The notes below the pieces were generated by a model that worked only from the letters and a program-made list of their open reading frames with translations, was not told the DNA's origin and searched no databases. DNA of 5,307 bases, taken from contig JAKSOM010000074.1 in the NCBI GenBank assembly GCA_024405585.1, forward strand, positions 1 through 5,307. Direction: 5' to 3'. A program made the position numbers and the translations under genes. Source of the DNA: Acidaminococcaceae bacterium (GTDB taxonomy: Bacteria > Bacillota > Negativicutes > Acidaminococcales > Acidaminococcaceae). This document shows, piece after piece, positions 1 through 5,307 of the stretch. Position 1 is the first letter of the stretch. Each line of letters begins with the position of its first letter.

Positions 1-814
1 ACATGGAACCGGTAATGGAGCCCATGCCGCCCAGCACAATGATCAACACGAAATTGTAAGTCAGAGTAAAAAGGAAATTCTTGGGATCCACAGTACCCAA
101 CAAAGCGCCGTACAAACCGCCACCCACACCGGCAAAAAAGGCACTGAACATAAAAGCCATGCACTTGTGTTTGAACAAATCCACCCCCATGGCCTCCGCC
201 GCAATCTCGTCCTCACGAATGGCCTTGAATGCCCTGCCATAGGAGGAATTGATCAAAGCGGTCACGAAGACATAAGTAATGGCGCACACTACGAAAACAT
301 AGCGGGCATCGTTCAACGGCGGAATATCTTTAATTCCCAATGCCCCATTGGTGAAACTCTGGGCATTGGTAATCACAATGCGGATAATCTCGGAAAAACC
401 CAAAGTTGCAATAGCCAAATAGTCACCATGCAGCCGCAACACGGGGAATCCGATTAGAAAGGCCACCAGTGCCGCCAACAGGCCGCCCACCAGCAGGGCC
501 AGCCACATGGGCATCTGAATATCCGCAATCAGGGGATTCATGGGCACCGCATAAAACACATTGGCCCTCAACTCCACCGGCACGGTAAAAATCCCCACCA
601 CATAAGCGCCAATGGCCATAAAGCCCGCCTGACCCAAACTGAACTGGCCGCAAAAACCGTTAATAATCTGCAAACTCAAACCGATGATGGCATAAATCAT
701 GCACAGGTTCGCAACCCTCTTCAGATAGGCATCCAAACCGAACTGAGCATAGCATGCAGCCGCAAAGAGCACTACAAGGGCAATGGCGGAAAACAAATAA
801 TCTCTCTTTTGCAT
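1..814 (-). CDS. livM: LivM-type ABC permease, 3' end cut by window
   Basis: Inner-membrane permease subunit of a branched-chain amino-acid (HAAT family) ABC importer, expected to pair with LivH and bind the LivG/LivF ATPases. The frame is open from ATG 814 to the window edge, giving 271 residues; roughly 50-60 C-terminal residues are missing compared with typical members. Visible family signatures are GQFSLGQAGF (residues 56-65), GDYLAIATLGFSEIIR (130-145), the cytoplasmic ATPase-coupling loop GRAFKAIREDEIAAEAMGV (193-211) and a glycine-rich GGMGSITGS near the cut end. Several hydrophobic membrane segments are evident, starting at residues 7-21. The start is supported by AAGGTG at 820-825, 5 nt upstream. 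It begins 2 nt after the livH stop, so the two permeases are probably translationally coupled. The family is clear; the exact substrate (leucine/isoleucine/valine or another amino acid) is inferred. Confidence 0.93.
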   Translation of the reverse strand, partial: MQKRDYLFSAIALVVLFAAACYAQFGLDAYLKRVANLCMIYAIIGLSLQIINGFCGQFSLGQAGFMAIGAYVVGIFTVPVELRANVFYAVPMNPLIADIQMPMWLALLVGGLLAALVAFLIGFPVLRLHGDYLAIATLGFSEIIRIVITNAQSFTNGALGIKDIPPLNDARYVFVVCAITYVFVTALINSSYGRAFKAIREDEIAAEAMGVDLFKHKCMAFMFSAFFAGVGGGLYGALLGTVDPKNFLFTLTYNFVLIIVLGGMGSITGSM

Positions 815-816
815 AA

Positions 817-1746
817 TCACACCTTCTCCGTTGTCTTCTCACCCAGTAAACCCGTCGGCTTATAGAAGAGAATGATAATCAAAACAATAAACGCAAAAGC
901 ATCACGATAGCCGCTGAGGGCCGGGAAAAAGGCCACAATCAGCACCTCACCCAAACCCAGGATAAAGCCGCCGATAACTGCACCCTTGATATTGCCGATA
1001 CCCCCCACAACCGCCGCTATGAAGCATTTCAAGCCCGGCATAACCCCCAGATAGGGCGTAATACCTGGGTAACGCACGCCCCACATAATGGCGCCGATGG
1101 CCGCCAGTGACGAACCGATGACGAAGGTTATGGAAATGATATTATCGATATTCACACCCATGACCCGGGCAATCTCGTAGTCCTTGGAAACCGCCCTCAT
1201 GGCCATACCTGTCTTGGTGTGGTTGATGATATGCAACAGCACCGCCAAGCAGATGGCCAGCACAATAGGAATGCAAATGCAAATGAACTGGGTACGGACA
1301 TCGCCAATACTTATATTTTGAGCCAACACCTGCACCTTGGGGAAACGCAAGGGTCTGCCCCCAAACACATAATTGGCAAGATTTTCCAACAGAAAAGAAG
1401 CACCAATCGCACTGATAAGCACACTGTTTTTAGGAGCATCCCTCAGCGGCCTATAAGCACTACGCTCAATCACCACGCCCAAAATAGCCGTAGCAACAAT
1501 AACCCCCACAAAGGTCAGATACCAGGGAATATGGAAAATCCTGATACCGAAAAAAGCAAAATAACAGGCCATCATAACAATGTCCGCATGGGCAAAGTTA
1601 ATCATCAGCAAAATGCCGTAAACCATCGTATAACCGATAGCAATCAGGGCATAAAGGGACCCCAGGGAAATGCCGTTCACCATGTGTTGGCAGAAATTCA
1701 CAAAGGTCATATCGCCGAAGGCCTGAAACAAAGTAACAAAATCCAT
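817..1746 (-). CDS. livH: LivH-type ABC permease
   Basis: Inner-membrane permease of the same branched-chain amino-acid type importer, 309 residues, a normal full length. The N-terminal family signature is easily recognised: NGISLGSLYALIAIGYTMVY (24-43), then GILLMINFAHADIVMM (44-59), where relatives usually have NFAHGE. The ATPase-coupling loop is GMAMRAVSKDYEIARVMGVN (180-199), and GGIGNIKGAVIGG (248-260) is the LivH-family counterpart of the LivM glycine motif. The C-terminus RPTGLLG-like motif appears here as KPTGLLGEK (296-304). ATG 1746 is chosen over a TTG 15 nt further upstream because GAGGGTGG (1752-1759) sits 5 nt before the ATG and would fall inside the TTG-extended protein. A strong terminator ends directly upstream of this ribosome binding site, so expression depends on readthrough from livJ or on a promoter not recognised here. 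The substrate is inferred from family and neighbours. Confidence 0.94.
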   Translation of the reverse strand: MDFVTLFQAFGDMTFVNFCQHMVNGISLGSLYALIAIGYTMVYGILLMINFAHADIVMMACYFAFFGIRIFHIPWYLTFVGVIVATAILGVVIERSAYRPLRDAPKNSVLISAIGASFLLENLANYVFGGRPLRFPKVQVLAQNISIGDVRTQFICICIPIVLAICLAVLLHIINHTKTGMAMRAVSKDYEIARVMGVNIDNIISITFVIGSSLAAIGAIMWGVRYPGITPYLGVMPGLKCFIAAVVGGIGNIKGAVIGGFILGLGEVLIVAFFPALSGYRDAFAFIVLIIILFYKPTGLLGEKTTEKV

Positions 1747-1751
1747 GGAAA

Positions 1752-1759
1752 CCACCCTC
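1752..1759 (-). promoter_or_regulatory. Ribosome binding site of livH
   Basis: GAGGGTGG on the minus strand, ending 5 nt before ATG 1746. It decides the start codon in favour of ATG over the in-frame TTG at 1761. It immediately follows the T-run of the upstream terminator, so on readthrough transcripts the hairpin lies right beside the initiation region. Confidence 0.7.
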
Positions 1760-1798
1760 AAAAAAAGTGGCTCCCCCGCCCTTCAGCAAGGGAGCCAC
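1760..1798 (-). terminator. Rho-independent terminator between livJ and livH
   Basis: On the minus strand a perfect 9-bp GC-rich stem, GTGGCTCCC paired with GGGAGCCAC (1798-1790 with 1775-1767), has a 14-nt loop and is followed by seven T residues (1766-1760). It begins about 9 nt after the livJ stop. Part of the loop can form a competing small hairpin, CCCTT-GCTG-AAGGG, which shares the CCC with the main stem. It probably ends most livJ transcripts and protects their 3' ends, with some readthrough into livH-livM. Confidence 0.9.
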
Positions 1799-1807
1799 AA
1801 ATCAATG

Positions 1808-2950
1808 TTATTTAGGTTGAACAAAATCAACGTAAACGAATTTGCCGTTCTTAACGGTCTTAATAACAGCGCCCTTAACAGGATCCCCGTCGGCGTTCAA
1901 AGTGGTCTTGCCGGTTACCAGGGGCAGATTCTTGTTGTTGGCGATAGCATTGCGGATAGCGACACTGTCGGTGCTGCCGGCTTTTTGGATGCCATAGTAA
2001 ACCATCATATAAGCATCGTATGCCAAAGCGGTCAAAGCGGAGGGCTCTTCGTTCTTAAACTCTTTTGCAAAAGTATCCAAGAAAACTTTTGCTTCCTTGG
2101 TGGTAGCAACTTCACGGCCGAAAGCGGTGGTCAGAACTGCGCCTTCAACATCCTCGCCGCCAACCTCCAGGAAATCATTGGTCTCCCAGGTGTCCCCACC
2201 GTAGAAGTTAACTTTCAAACCCAGTTGATGGGCTTGGGAAATCATCAATGCACTCTCAGTGAAATTGCCGGGAGCATAAATAGCATCGGGTTTCTTAGCC
2301 TTAACATTGGTCAGAATAGCAGTGAAATCCTTGTCACCGGTCTGATAGTTGGCAATCTCAACAATCTTGCCGCCCATACCCTTGAAGGAATCCATGAAGA
2401 ACTTAGCCAAACCAACACTGTAGTCGTTAGAAACTTCTTGAATGATGGCAACATTCTTGTAGCCCAATTTCTTGAAGTAGTTGGCCATAACGGTGCCCTG
2501 GAAGGGATCGATGAAGCAGGCACGGAAATAATAATCATTACCCTTGGTTACCTGGGGATTGGTGCAGGAAGTTCCCACGGTGGGAATCTTGTTTTCCTTA
2601 ACGATGTTGCCGGCTGCCATAGCCAGAGAGGAACCATAGGTACCAACAATGGCGCAAACTTTGTCCTTTTCAATCAAACGGGCAACAACATTGGCTGCCT
2701 CAGCCTTGTCGGACTTGTTGTCCTGTACGAACAGCTGAATCTTTTTGCCCAACACGGTGGGATGATTCTTGTTCGCCAGCTCAACGCCCCGGAGTTCCAA
2801 TTCGCCGCCGGCAGCATTATCACCGGTCAAAGGCAGGAACACGCCAACCTTAATCACTTCCTCTGCACTAACGCTGGAAGTCATAGCGGCACTCATGCCA
2901 AAGAAGCAGGTGCCTGCCAAAAGTGCGGATAAAATCTTTTTCGCTTTCAT
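1808..2950 (-). CDS. livJ: Branched-chain amino-acid ABC importer substrate-binding protein
   Basis: Secreted ligand-binding protein (Leu/Ile/Val-binding, periplasmic binding fold type I) that delivers substrate to the LivH/LivM permease. It has 380 residues, normal for the family. Residues 1-29 form a Sec signal peptide: basic MKAKK, a hydrophobic core and an AXA-like site VSA before EE at 29/30. There is no proper lipobox, since Cys15 is preceded by AGT. The mature protein starts IKVGVFLPLTGDNA (33-46). Ligand-site segments of the family are visible: GTYGSSLAMAAG (103-114), GTSCTNPQVT (126-135), FRACFIDPFQGTVMA (142-156), ALAYDAYMM (308-316) and DGDPVKGAVI (354-363). ATG 2950 is chosen over an in-frame TTG at 2965 because AGGAG lies 5 nt upstream of the ATG. 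The gene has its own promoter and is followed by a strong terminator, consistent with high expression. By eye, its codons favour GTT for Val and AAG for Lys, whereas livM favours GTG for Val. LivJ versus LivK and exact ligand specificity cannot be settled. Confidence 0.94.
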   Translation of the reverse strand: MKAKKILSALLAGTCFFGMSAAMTSSVSAEEVIKVGVFLPLTGDNAAGGELELRGVELANKNHPTVLGKKIQLFVQDNKSDKAEAANVVARLIEKDKVCAIVGTYGSSLAMAAGNIVKENKIPTVGTSCTNPQVTKGNDYYFRACFIDPFQGTVMANYFKKLGYKNVAIIQEVSNDYSVGLAKFFMDSFKGMGGKIVEIANYQTGDKDFTAILTNVKAKKPDAIYAPGNFTESALMISQAHQLGLKVNFYGGDTWETNDFLEVGGEDVEGAVLTTAFGREVATTKEAKVFLDTFAKEFKNEEPSALTALAYDAYMMVYYGIQKAGSTDSVAIRNAIANNKNLPLVTGKTTLNADGDPVKGAVIKTVKNGKFVYVDFVQPK

Positions 2951-2955
2951 AATTT

Positions 2956-2963
2956 CTCCTCTC
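2956..2963 (-). promoter_or_regulatory. Ribosome binding site of livJ
   Basis: GAGAGGAG on the minus strand, 5 nt before ATG 2950, is a strong Shine-Dalgarno match that fixes the start. It lies between the arms of an AT-only inverted repeat (AATTT at 2965-2969 and AAATT at 2951-2955, minus-strand sense), which could form a weak hairpin with the Shine-Dalgarno sequence in its loop. Confidence 0.85.
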
Positions 2964-2995
2964 AAAATTCCCTTTCGACGGGTTGAAGATGGTAT

Positions 2996-3024
2996 ATTAT
3001 AGCATAGTTGCTACCCATAAGCAA
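2996..3024 (-). promoter_or_regulatory. Extended -10 promoter of the liv operon
   Basis: On the minus strand a consensus -10 hexamer TATAAT (3001-2996) is preceded by TGC, giving the extended TGnTATAAT form. Exactly 17 bp upstream lies TTGCTT (3024-3019), which matches three of six bases of the -35 consensus. Transcription would start near A2990, giving a leader of about 40 nt before livJ. That is too short for a T-box or another amino-acid riboswitch. Assigned by motif and spacing only. Confidence 0.8.
3008..3024. promoter_or_regulatory. Inverted repeat over -35/spacer, candidate operator
   Basis: TTGCT-N7-AGCAA is a perfect 5-bp inverted repeat that covers the -35 hexamer and half of the promoter spacer. 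Its position would suit a repressor that blocks RNA polymerase. A short repeat like this can occur by chance, and no regulator gene is in the window. Confidence 0.35.
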
Positions 3025-3029
3025 GAAAA

Positions 3030-3037
3030 GTGTACAC
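3030..3037. repeat. GTGTACAC palindrome just upstream of the liv promoter
   Basis: A perfect 8-bp palindrome located 5 bp upstream of the -35 hexamer, roughly 40-47 bp before the predicted transcription start. It could be an activator or repressor half-site, or chance. No known regulator is assigned. Confidence 0.25.
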
Positions 3038-3061
3038 CTGAAACGGACAAAATTCAATATC

Positions 3062-3086
3062 TGTGCGGCCAGAAACTCCCGCCACA
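3062..3086 (-). terminator. Possible weak terminator after the CHR gene pair
   Basis: Starting 6 nt after the second transporter gene's stop, minus-strand TGTG-g-CGG can pair with CCGCACA. This gives a 7-bp stem with one bulged G and a 10-nt loop. The downstream sequence (GATATTGAATTTTG) is AT-rich but has no clean T-run, so termination would be weak or Rho-assisted. It lies where the serA-CHR transcript should end before the liv promoter. Confidence 0.3.
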
Positions 3087-3092
3087 AATTTC

Positions 3093-3659
3093 TCATTTTC
3101 CCAAAAACGTTCCCAACAGCAGGCCCAACACACCGCTGAAAATAAGCACCCGTATCACGCTGATTTTTTTCACCACCGCCGCCAAAGCCAATGGCAGGAC
3201 GATGCACCCTATCAAACTGACCTTCGTAAAATCCTTGGGCAATGTTTCCGTATTCCAAAGGGCCAAAAGAATGAAACCGATGCCCGCACTGGCGATAAAG
3301 GCCACCACCGTGGGCCGAAGACCGTTCAGCACGCCCCGGATGGCCCCAATGTCCCCATATTTTTCCACCAGCAAAACCAGGCCAAGCATAATGAAGAAAC
3401 TGGGGAAGATGAAACCCGCCGTGGCACACACCGCCCCGGGAACACCCGCCACCTTCGTACCTACAAAGGTGGCCGCATTGATGCCGATGGGACCGGGAGT
3501 CATCTGGCTGATGGTGAAAATATCAATGAATTCCTGCATGGTAAGCCAGCCGTGGCCGGCCACCACCTGGGATTCAATCAGGGGCATGGAGGCATAGCCG
3601 CCTCCCACACAGAAAATGCCCGCTTGTACAAATGCCCAAAAAAGTTGCCAATAAATCAT
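3093..3659 (-). CDS. Short-chain CHR family transporter, second subunit
   Basis: Membrane protein of the chromate transporter family (Pfam Chromate_transp), 188 residues, one CHR domain. Family motifs are visible: FCVGGGYASMPLIESQVV (16-33), GWLT (37-40), SQMTPGPIGINAATFVGTKV (51-70) and AGVPGAVCATAGFIFPSFF (71-89). Several further hydrophobic segments run to the C-terminus, which ends TFLGK. Long CHR proteins of about 400 residues contain two such domains. Here the two halves are separate genes, as with the Bacillus subtilis YwrA/YwrB pair, where both proteins are needed for chromate resistance. It starts 1 nt after the stop of the first subunit. The nearest purine-rich motif (AAGGA) lies about 17 nt upstream, too far for a normal ribosome binding site, so coupled translation is likely. 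Chromate or sulfate-like anion transport is the family annotation; the natural substrate here is unknown. Confidence 0.9.
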   Translation of the reverse strand: MIYWQLFWAFVQAGIFCVGGGYASMPLIESQVVAGHGWLTMQEFIDIFTISQMTPGPIGINAATFVGTKVAGVPGAVCATAGFIFPSFFIMLGLVLLVEKYGDIGAIRGVLNGLRPTVVAFIASAGIGFILLALWNTETLPKDFTKVSLIGCIVLPLALAAVVKKISVIRVLIFSGVLGLLLGTFLGK

Positions 3660-3660
3660 T

Positions 3661-4200
3661 TCAGTTATATTTCTTGTCCTTCATAAAAATTAGACCGATC
3701 AGACCGTTGAGCAGTAGCAGATACATCAGATTCACATGGAAAAAGAAATGGGCCGCCAAAGCCACGGCAATGAGTACGAAAGGCAGCAGAAGTTTCTTCT
3801 GCCATTGTTTTTTTATCAGGTCCAGCACCACATTGATGATGATGGCAGTGGCCCCGCACTGCATACCCTTCAGAACATATTGCACATATTGGTTGTCGCA
3901 AAAGGCGGTATAGGCATAACTGATGGCTGTAATGGTGATAAGGGGGGGCAGGGCCGTTGCCAAAACCCCCACCAGGGCTCCCTTGATGCCGCCGATTTTG
4001 TAACCGATGCCGATGGCGGTATTCACCGCCACCAGCCCGGGAGCGCTCTGACCGATGGCAGCCAGATTCAGGGCCTCCTCGTCCGTCAGCCAATGGTATT
4101 CATCCACCACCTTGGCTTTCATAAGAGGAATGATGACATAGCCCCCACCGATGGTAAAGGCGCTGATTATGAAGTTGGATTTGAATAATTGCCAGTACAC
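3661..4200 (-). CDS. Short-chain CHR family transporter, first subunit
   Basis: Membrane protein of the chromate transporter family, 179 residues, one CHR domain and the partner of the next gene. Motifs are FTIGGGYVIIPLMKAKVV (15-32), HWLTDEE (36-42), IGQSAPGLVAVNTAIGIGYK (49-68) and GGIKGALVGVLATALPP (70-86). About six hydrophobic stretches follow through to residue 173, before a charged KDKKYN tail. It is clearly homologous to the second subunit but diverged; for example, QSAPGLVAVN replaces QMTPGPIGIN. The start is GTG 4200. An in-frame TAA lies directly before it and the next ATG would delete the GGGY motif, so GTG is the only sensible start. There is no Shine-Dalgarno sequence before it. 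The serA stop lies 7 nt upstream, implying reinitiation by ribosomes finishing serA. Substrate unproven; a heterodimer with the second subunit is inferred. Confidence 0.9.
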   Translation of the reverse strand: MYWQLFKSNFIISAFTIGGGYVIIPLMKAKVVDEYHWLTDEEALNLAAIGQSAPGLVAVNTAIGIGYKIGGIKGALVGVLATALPPLITITAISYAYTAFCDNQYVQYVLKGMQCGATAIIINVVLDLIKKQWQKKLLLPFVLIAVALAAHFFFHVNLMYLLLLNGLIGLIFMKDKKYN

Positions 4201-4207
4201 TTATCTA

Positions 4208-5307
4208 TTAGAGTTTCACAAATTTTGCTTCTGCAATGCCATTAATCTTTTGCAGGGATGCCAGAGTGGCAGTATTCACTTCGTCATCCACGCTCATGAA
4301 CATCATGGCTTCGCCGGCCCTGTTCTGGCTGACCTGCATATTAGCGATATTGACTTTGGCATCGCCCAGGAAAGTGCCAATTTGGCCAATCACGCCGGGC
4401 TTGTCCTGATTCCGCACCACCACCATATAGGGGGCGGGGGTCAGGGCAAAGGAATAACCGTTGATATTGGTTATCCGCACTTCCCCGGCCCGGAGGACGG
4501 TACCGCTGATGCTGAAGGTCTTTTTCTTGCTGGTCACATTCACCGTAATCAGGTTGTATTGACCCTTGGTCTTGCCCACGGTCACCGCCACCCCACGGGT
4601 TTCTGCCGCCACTTGGGAGTTGACGTAGTTGACCCTTTCCTTCAACACCGGTTCAAAAACACCCTTCAAAACGGCCCGGGTGAGAAGTTCGGTTTCCACT
4701 TCCGCAGCGCCGCCGCTGTAGACAATCTCCACCTTTTCCACCGGTTCCTTTTCCATCTGGTAATAGAGTTTGCCCAGGTTCTCGCCCAATTTCAGATAAT
4801 CCAACATATCGTTCAATTCCTCGGAATGGAGGGCAGGCAAATTCACGGCATTTGGAACCATCTCCCCATGCAAAGCGCTGATAACTTCCTCCGCTACGGC
4901 CACACCCACATTGACCTGGGCCTCAAAGGTCTCCGCACCCAAGTGGGGAGTAACAACACACTGGGGCACCTTAATCAAAGGTGAAACGGGTTTAGGTTCA
5001 CCCATCAGCACGTCCACCCCGGCACTGGCCACAATACCTGCATCGATGGCACGCACCAGGGCATCCTCGTTAATCAAGCCGCCCCGGGCGCAATTCACAA
5101 TGCGTACACCCTTCTTGCAGAGGGCAAACTCCTTGTCGTTAATGATATTGACGGTTTCTCCGGTCTTGGGCGTATGGATGGTGATGACGTCACTGCGGCG
5201 GAGCAACTCTTCCAATGTAACACACTTCTCCACCCCCAGCGCCTCAAAACGGCTGTCCGCAATATAGGGGTCATAGGCAATGACCTTCATGCCAAAGGCC
5301 TGCATCC
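4208..5307 (-). CDS. serA: D-3-phosphoglycerate dehydrogenase, 5' end cut by window
   Basis: Cytoplasmic NAD-dependent enzyme oxidising 3-phosphoglycerate to 3-phosphohydroxypyruvate, the first step of serine synthesis. About 365 residues are visible. The first Met (5305) is internal, since QAFGMKVIAYDPY is the second half of the Rossmann NAD-binding motif, with Asp12 expected to bind the NAD ribose. Roughly 160 N-terminal residues lie outside the window, implying a long form of about 525 residues. The catalytic triad of the 2-hydroxyacid dehydrogenases is present: Arg74 in NCARGG, Glu103 in MGEP and His121 in TPHLGA. Residues about 150-290 fit the intervening regulatory domain of the long type (NYVNSQVAAETRG, 226-238). 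Residues 293-365 form a C-terminal ACT domain (NQDKPGVIGQIGTFL, then VNIANMQVSQ), the usual serine feedback site. The gene ends in tandem stops TAA TAG. The intact ACT domain suggests a serine-inhibited biosynthetic enzyme. The start and promoter are not visible. Confidence 0.96.
   Translation of the reverse strand, partial: MQAFGMKVIAYDPYIADSRFEALGVEKCVTLEELLRRSDVITIHTPKTGETVNIINDKEFALCKKGVRIVNCARGGLINEDALVRAIDAGIVASAGVDVLMGEPKPVSPLIKVPQCVVTPHLGAETFEAQVNVGVAVAEEVISALHGEMVPNAVNLPALHSEELNDMLDYLKLGENLGKLYYQMEKEPVEKVEIVYSGGAAEVETELLTRAVLKGVFEPVLKERVNYVNSQVAAETRGVAVTVGKTKGQYNLITVNVTSKKKTFSISGTVLRAGEVRITNINGYSFALTPAPYMVVVRNQDKPGVIGQIGTFLGDAKVNIANMQVSQNRAGEAMMFMSVDDEVNTATLASLQKINGIAEAKFVKL

Noticed and set aside
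1747..1761. TTG start extending livH by five residues
   Set aside because: It overlaps the terminator T-run and contains the ribosome binding site that serves ATG 1746.
1745..2932. A 395-codon open frame on the plus strand, antisense to livJ
   Set aside because: It mirrors the coding frame of a clearly real, codon-biased gene that rarely uses TTA, CTA or TCA. It has no ribosome binding site before its ATG and no recognisable protein family, and its translation looks like low-complexity antisense product.
2951..2965. TTG start extending livJ by five residues
   Set aside because: The Shine-Dalgarno sequence AGGAG lies inside this extension and is ideally spaced for ATG 2950; the Met-Lys-Ala-Lys-Lys start also gives a proper signal peptide.
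2951..3092. T-box, other riboswitch or leader peptide upstream of livJ
   Set aside because: The predicted transcript leader is only about 40 nt, with no T-box motif, no leucine- or valine-rich short frame and no terminator/antiterminator pair before livJ.
2962..3429. Minus-strand 155-codon frame across the end of the second CHR gene and the intergenic region
   Set aside because: It is an alternative frame of the CHR gene that runs on into the liv promoter region; its translation has no membrane or domain pattern.
3063..3686. Plus-strand open frames of about 200 codons antisense to the CHR genes
   Set aside because: They are shadows of the CHR coding frames, with no ribosome binding sites and no coherent domain content.
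4151..4984. A 277-codon plus-strand frame antisense to serA
   Set aside because: It lies opposite a well-conserved enzyme with catalytic residues intact, and its His-rich translation is typical of an antisense reading.

Overview
The window is a compact bacterial segment of about 50% GC with every credible gene on the minus strand, so transcription runs from high to low coordinates. It holds five protein genes in two groups. The gene at each window edge is cut.

Upstream group (5307 to 3093): the C-terminal two thirds of D-3-phosphoglycerate dehydrogenase (serA, first step of serine synthesis), followed after 7 nt by a tightly packed pair of short-chain CHR-family (chromate transporter) membrane proteins. 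The pair is separated by 1 nt. Neither transporter gene has a convincing Shine-Dalgarno sequence, so translation is probably coupled gene to gene from serA. A weak hairpin follows the second transporter gene.

Downstream group (2951-3092 leader, then 2950 to 1): a good extended -10 promoter drives a high-affinity branched-chain amino-acid type (HAAT) ABC importer. The order is the secreted substrate-binding protein (livJ/livK type), then permease livH, then permease livM (3' end cut by the window). A textbook rho-independent terminator lies between livJ and livH and abuts the livH ribosome binding site. It should make the binding protein transcript much more abundant than the permease transcript. 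The ATPases livG and livF would be expected beyond the left edge.

Organism: the binding protein has a Sec signal peptide with a signal peptidase I site and no lipobox. That suggests a free periplasmic protein and hence a diderm cell. Together with Firmicutes-like Shine-Dalgarno sequences, the paired short CHR proteins (as in Bacillus) and the GC content, this loosely suggests a Negativicutes-type anaerobe such as an Acidaminococcaceae relative. This is a low-confidence inference.

No mobile element, CRISPR array, tRNA or rRNA is seen, and no intergenic stretch exceeds about 150 bases. The gene families are all known. The most notable points are regulatory (the intra-operon terminator, and inverted repeats at the liv promoter) and contextual (serA joined to a CHR pair). 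I do not see evidence for an undescribed system.
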